The notes under the pieces: generated by a model
Seen by the model: only the letters and a program-made list of their open reading frames with translations
Databases searched by the model: none
Told to the model about the DNA's origin: nothing
Position numbers and translations under genes: made by a program
Shown: positions 60,130 to 64,000 of the stretch, in pieces
Position numbering within the stretch: the first letter of the stretch is position 1
How the letters are laid out: each line of letters opens with the position of its first letter
Assembly (NCBI GenBank): GCA_945831585.1
Contig: CAMACY010000001.1
Span: 1-64,000 of the forward strand
From: an uncultured bacterium
Lineage (GTDB): Bacteria > Verrucomicrobiota > Verrucomicrobiia > Verrucomicrobiales > Akkermansiaceae
Direction of reading: 5' to 3'
DNA length: 64,000 nt

Positions 60130-60199
60130 GTCTCCGTCAGAGCGAAGCCGTCCCCCGACTCGTACACTGTTCCGAAATTCTCAGGCCGCCGCTCCCTCG

Positions 60200-60370
60200 C
60201 CCGGGGGTGGGCGGCTTTTTGCTGCACCGGGAGGCCGCGCCGTCACCAAGGCCGCACCCGCACCGGAGGGAGGGGGGCTTTTTGCTGCCCCGGTGCACCG
60301 AGAGGCCGCGCCGTCACCGAGACCGCGCCCACACCGGAGGGAGGGGGGCTTTTTGCTGCCCCGGCAAACT
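60200..60370. repeat. About 63-71 bp tandem repeat, 3 copies, downstream of HU gene
   Basis: GGCTTTTTGCTGCNCCGG...GAGGCCGCGCCGTCACC...CACCGGAGGGAGGGG; GGCTTTTT at 60213, 60276, 60347. Confidence 0.85.
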
Positions 60371-60446
60371 TTTCCCCGCCCCCGGGGGAGCTTGACCGAA
60401 GCTTGAGCTTTACATCGCGGGGTGAATATGCTAAAAACTTCCTGTT

Positions 60447-61625
60447 ATGGATTTAGAAAAACGCGAGATCAGCGCAGAAACCATCACCCCTTTATTTGAG
60501 GTCGCCTTCGGGCATCGCCCTGCAGTGGTGGCCGCCGCCCCCGGGCGTGTGAACCTCATCGGTGAACACACCGACTACAACGAGGGCTTCGTGCTGCCGA
60601 TGGCACTGAACAATATCAACGTCGTGGCCGCTGCCCCCTCGCCCACGGGCAAGCACCGCTGGATCGGCGGTCCCGGCGAGGAGATGATCGAGCTGGAGAC
60701 GGCCGAGACGGCACAGCCCGGCGAGCCTTTCTGGAGCAACTATGTGCGCGGCGTCATCACCATGCTGGAGCGCCGCGGCATCAAGGTGCCGGCGGTGGAT
60801 CTGTTCATCGACTCCAACGTGCCGCGCGGCGGCGGTCTGTCTTCCTCGGCGGCCTTTGAGGTGTCGGTCTGCACGGCTCTGGCCGCCCTCTGCGGCGCGG
60901 ATGTGTCCCCGACCGACCGCGCCCTCATCGGTCAGGCGACGGAGCACGAGTTCGTCAACGTGCCCTGCGGTATCATGGATCAGTTCATCTCCGCCAACGG
61001 TCGCCGCGACCACGCGCTGATGCTCGACTGCCGCGATCTTTCCTACAAGCTCATCCCCATGAGCGATCCCGCTGTGAGTGTGCTGGTCATCGACAGCGCT
61101 GTGAAGCACAGCCTGGCCGACGGCGGCTATGCCGCCCGCCGCAAGAACTGCGAGGACGCCTGCGCCATCCTCGGCGTGCATTCCCTGCGCGAGGCGAGCC
61201 TGGAGCAGCTGGAGGCCAAGAAGGTCGAGCTGGGCGACCTCTGCTACCGCCGCGCCCGCCATGTCATCGGCGAGAACCTGCGCGTAGCCGCCTTTGCCGA
61301 GGCGGTGCAGAAGGGCGATTGGAACGCCGCGGGTGTGGCCATGCGCGGCTCGCACGCCTCGCTGCGCGATGATTTCGAGGTCTCCTGCGCCGAGGTCGAC
61401 ACCCTCGTCAGCCTGGCAGACACCATCCCCGCCGCCGCTTCGGTCTACGGCGCGCGTATGACGGGCGGCGGCTTCGGCGGCTGCATCGTGGCGCTGGTCA
61501 AGAGTGCCGATGTGCAGACGGTGGCCGAGCAAATGATCGAGGGCTACCGCAACGCTCTGGGCATCGAGACAGACTACCTCATCACCCGCCCGGGCGAAGG
61601 TGCCCGCGTGCTGTACCAAGCCTGA
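60447..61625 (+). CDS. galK: Galactokinase
   Basis: PGRVNLIGEHTDYNEGFVLPMAL; RGGGLSSSAAFEVS; GARMTGGGFGGCIVALV. Confidence 0.95.
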   Translation: MDLEKREISAETITPLFEVAFGHRPAVVAAAPGRVNLIGEHTDYNEGFVLPMALNNINVVAAAPSPTGKHRWIGGPGEEMIELETAETAQPGEPFWSNYVRGVITMLERRGIKVPAVDLFIDSNVPRGGGLSSSAAFEVSVCTALAALCGADVSPTDRALIGQATEHEFVNVPCGIMDQFISANGRRDHALMLDCRDLSYKLIPMSDPAVSVLVIDSAVKHSLADGGYAARRKNCEDACAILGVHSLREASLEQLEAKKVELGDLCYRRARHVIGENLRVAAFAEAVQKGDWNAAGVAMRGSHASLRDDFEVSCAEVDTLVSLADTIPAAASVYGARMTGGGFGGCIVALVKSADVQTVAEQMIEGYRNALGIETDYLITRPGEGARVLYQA

Positions 61626-61658
61626 TTTCCCCTTCTCATCTCAACCATGCGATTACTT

Positions 61659-63812
61659 ATGAAGCAACTCATCTACGGCTTGGGCGCTCTCGCCCTCACC
61701 GCCGGCACTGCCTGCGCGCAGGATGCCGCCGCCCCCGCTGCTGCCACCCCTGCGCTGGAGCTGTGGGAAATGGTCGTGTTCTGCCTGGTGGTCATCGGCG
61801 TCATCGGGCTGGGCATTTGGAAATCCGGCGATCCCACGGAAAGCGAGGAGGAGAAGAAGGAAAAAGGCGCGGCGGACTACTTCCTCGCCGGGCGCGGGCT
61901 GAGCTGGTGGCTCGTGGGCTTCTCCCTGCTGGCGGCCAACATCTCCACGGAGCAGTTCGTGGGCATGAGCGGACAGGCCGCCGACTGGCTGGGGCTGGCC
62001 ATCGCGGGCTATGAATGGCTCGCCGCCATCGTGCTGGTGATCGTGGCCTTCACCTTCCTGCCCATGCTGCTCAAGCGCGGCGTGTTCACCATCCCGCAGT
62101 TCCTGGAGGAGCGCTACAACGGCGTCTCGCGCGTGACGATGGCCTTGGTGAACCTCATCATCCTCGTGGGTGTGCCCACCGCCACGGTGATTTACGCGGG
62201 CGCCAATGTGGTGTCGGTCTACTTCAATCTGGAGGTGTGGCAGGGCTGCGTCATCATCGCGACCTGCGCCACGGTCTATGTCTACATCGGCGGGCTGAAG
62301 GCCTGCGCCTGGACGGATCTCATCTGGGGTGCAGCGCTCATCGTGGGCGGCGGCGTGGTGGCCTACTTTGCCGTCACCTCGCTCGGTGCGCTCGACATGA
62401 GCAGCGAGGCGGGGCGTGCCGTGGCCGAAACCGCCACCATCGGCAGTGCTGCGGCGGCCGATAGCGCCGCCACGCAGGGCAGCCACCTGTGCGCGGGCTT
62501 GCAGCGCCTGATGGAGCTCAACGGCGGCGACACGGGCGCCTCCTTCAACGGCCTGGGCGGCAAGCTGCACATGATGCGCCCGGCGGACGACCCCGTCATG
62601 CCTTGGACAGTCTACCTGCTGGGGCTGTGGATTCCCAATTTCTTCTACTGGGGTCTCAACCAGTACATCATGCAGCGCACGCTGGCCTCCAAGAGTCTGG
62701 AGGAGGGTCAGCTGGGCGTGGTGTTCGCGGCGTTCCTCAAGCTGCTCATTCCCTTTGTGGTCATCATTCCCGGCATTTTGGCCTACAACCTCTTCCGCGA
62801 TGACCTCGCCAAGCTGGCCGACAGCAACGCCGACAAGATTGTCGCTGCCGCGCAGCAAAACGCCGACGGCAAGAAAATCCTCTACACCCTGGCCGCCAAC
62901 CGTCTGGTGCGCCCCGACAGCGCCGAGGATGCCATCAACAAGCTGGCTGAGAACCTGGAGACGGTCGGCGCACCCGAGGAGCACATGCTGGTGTTGAAGG
63001 AGAAGGCCGCCGCCCTGCTGGCGCTGCCCGCCGGGGAGACGGCCGCGCGCGCCGAACTGGCCGCCGCCCTGCTGGAGAACGATGCCAAGGCGACCAAGGA
63101 CGCCCGCGCCGTTGCAGATGCCTACCTGTCGACCACCTCGCTGGTGGGCTACCACTACGATTCGGCCTTTGCCACGCTGCTCAAGCGCCTGCTGCCCGGC
63201 ACGGGCTGGGCCTGGTTTGTGCTCGCGGCGCTCTTCGGCGCGGTGGTCAGCTCGCTGGCTTCCATGCTCAACTCGGCCTCCACGCTCTTCACGATGGACA
63301 TCTACGGTAAGGCCAAGGAAGTGGCGGGCAGCCCTGCCACGCCCACCCAGCTGGTGCGCGTGGGCAAGGCGGGCGTGCTGGTCTGCGCGCTCATCGCCAC
63401 CTTCATCGCGCCCTTCCTGGACAACCCTGCGTTCGGCGGCATTTTCACCTTCATTCAGGAGTTCCAGGGCTTCCTGAGCCCGGGGGTGCTGGCGGTGTTC
63501 CTCTTCGGCTTCTTTGTGCCGAAGTGCCCGCGCGTGTTCGGCTGGCTGGGCATTGTGCTGGGCGCTGTCGCCTACGCTTCCTGCAAGTGGCTCATCCTGC
63601 CGGACTGGGCTTTCCTCGACCGCATGGCGGTGTCCTTCCTCTTTGTCTGCCTCTGCGGTCTGGTGCTGACGCTGGTCAACGCCGCGCGCGGCGGCGAGGC
63701 CGTGGTGCTGACGGACAAGGGCATCATCGAAATCAAGCCCTCGACCAAGGCCAAGGTGTTCGGTGCGGTGGTCATTGTGCTGACCGTGGCGCTCTACATC
63801 CTCTTCTGGTAA
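61659..63812 (+). CDS. Sodium:solute symporter (SSS/SGLT-like) family protein
   Basis: ADYFLAGRGLSWWLVGFSLLAANISTEQFVGMSG; multiple TM segments; adjacent to galK. Confidence 0.88.
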   Translation: MKQLIYGLGALALTAGTACAQDAAAPAAATPALELWEMVVFCLVVIGVIGLGIWKSGDPTESEEEKKEKGAADYFLAGRGLSWWLVGFSLLAANISTEQFVGMSGQAADWLGLAIAGYEWLAAIVLVIVAFTFLPMLLKRGVFTIPQFLEERYNGVSRVTMALVNLIILVGVPTATVIYAGANVVSVYFNLEVWQGCVIIATCATVYVYIGGLKACAWTDLIWGAALIVGGGVVAYFAVTSLGALDMSSEAGRAVAETATIGSAAAADSAATQGSHLCAGLQRLMELNGGDTGASFNGLGGKLHMMRPADDPVMPWTVYLLGLWIPNFFYWGLNQYIMQRTLASKSLEEGQLGVVFAAFLKLLIPFVVIIPGILAYNLFRDDLAKLADSNADKIVAAAQQNADGKKILYTLAANRLVRPDSAEDAINKLAENLETVGAPEEHMLVLKEKAAALLALPAGETAARAELAAALLENDAKATKDARAVADAYLSTTSLVGYHYDSAFATLLKRLLPGTGWAWFVLAALFGAVVSSLASMLNSASTLFTMDIYGKAKEVAGSPATPTQLVRVGKAGVLVCALIATFIAPFLDNPAFGGIFTFIQEFQGFLSPGVLAVFLFGFFVPKCPRVFGWLGIVLGAVAYASCKWLILPDWAFLDRMAVSFLFVCLCGLVLTLVNAARGGEAVVLTDKGIIEIKPSTKAKVFGAVVIVLTVALYILFW

Positions 63813-63837
63813 GCCCCCGGCAGCTTAGCTCTTTCCC

Positions 63838-63872
63838 CGGCGCGCATCGCGAGCAGCGGTGCGCGCCGTTTT
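63838..63872 (+). terminator. Terminator after symporter
   Basis: cggcgcgca...tgcgcgccgtttt. Confidence 0.75.
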
Positions 63873-63875
63873 CGC

Positions 63876-63904
63876 TTGACCCGTAGCCTTTTTTGCGCTA
63901 CACA
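63876..63904 (+). promoter_or_regulatory. Putative promoter for a gene running off the right edge
   Basis: TTGACC-N17-TACACA. Confidence 0.4.
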
Positions 63905-63960
63905 GGGCATACGCACACTGCCCGATGGCGGGCAGCTTCCCCTACCCCTCCCTCCCTCCC

Positions 63961-64000
63961 ATGCCTGATACCCCTGCTCTCCCTCGGCGCCGTTTTCTCG
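63961..64000 (+). CDS. Possible N-terminus of a truncated CDS
   Basis: ATG opening MPDTPALPRRRFL, no stop before window end; promoter-like sequence about 55 bp upstream. Confidence 0.3.
   Translation, partial: MPDTPALPRRRFL

Overview
High-GC bacterial chromosome segment, most likely Verrucomicrobiota (Akkermansia-like; inferred from ribosomal and autotransporter protein sequences and PEP-CTERM use, not from a database search). It contains: (i) a minus-strand str/S10 ribosomal operon (rpsL to rplN) that ends at a terminator and carries an unexpected secreted coiled-coil gene between rpsS and rplV; (ii) a separate rpsM-rpsK-rpsD cluster about 26 kb away; (iii) housekeeping genes (aroC, lpd, truB, ribF, mrp, secA, glyQS, fabG, lpxA, rlmH, lpxB, purH, pdxJ, HU, galK) and one tRNA-Asn; (iv) host-interaction genes: a putative GH110 alpha-galactosidase, a GH29 alpha-L-fucosidase, two MKLHLP-type autotransporters (one about 2865 aa), and a large PEP-CTERM protein whose N-terminal domain matches the IdeS/Mac (C66) immunoglobulin-degrading cysteine protease active site with identical His-to-Asn/Asp spacing. 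The two strongest observations are the IdeS-like protease and a recurrent promoter architecture (TTGnnn-N16-18-TAnnnT followed 6-9 nt later by the start codon) at a dozen or more genes, which predicts widespread leaderless or near-leaderless mRNAs. Other signals: a 41-bp tandem repeat, a 60-bp in-gene repeat, HU-downstream repeats, palindromes inside two surface-protein promoters, and a poly-G/poly-C tract that may be an assembly artefact.
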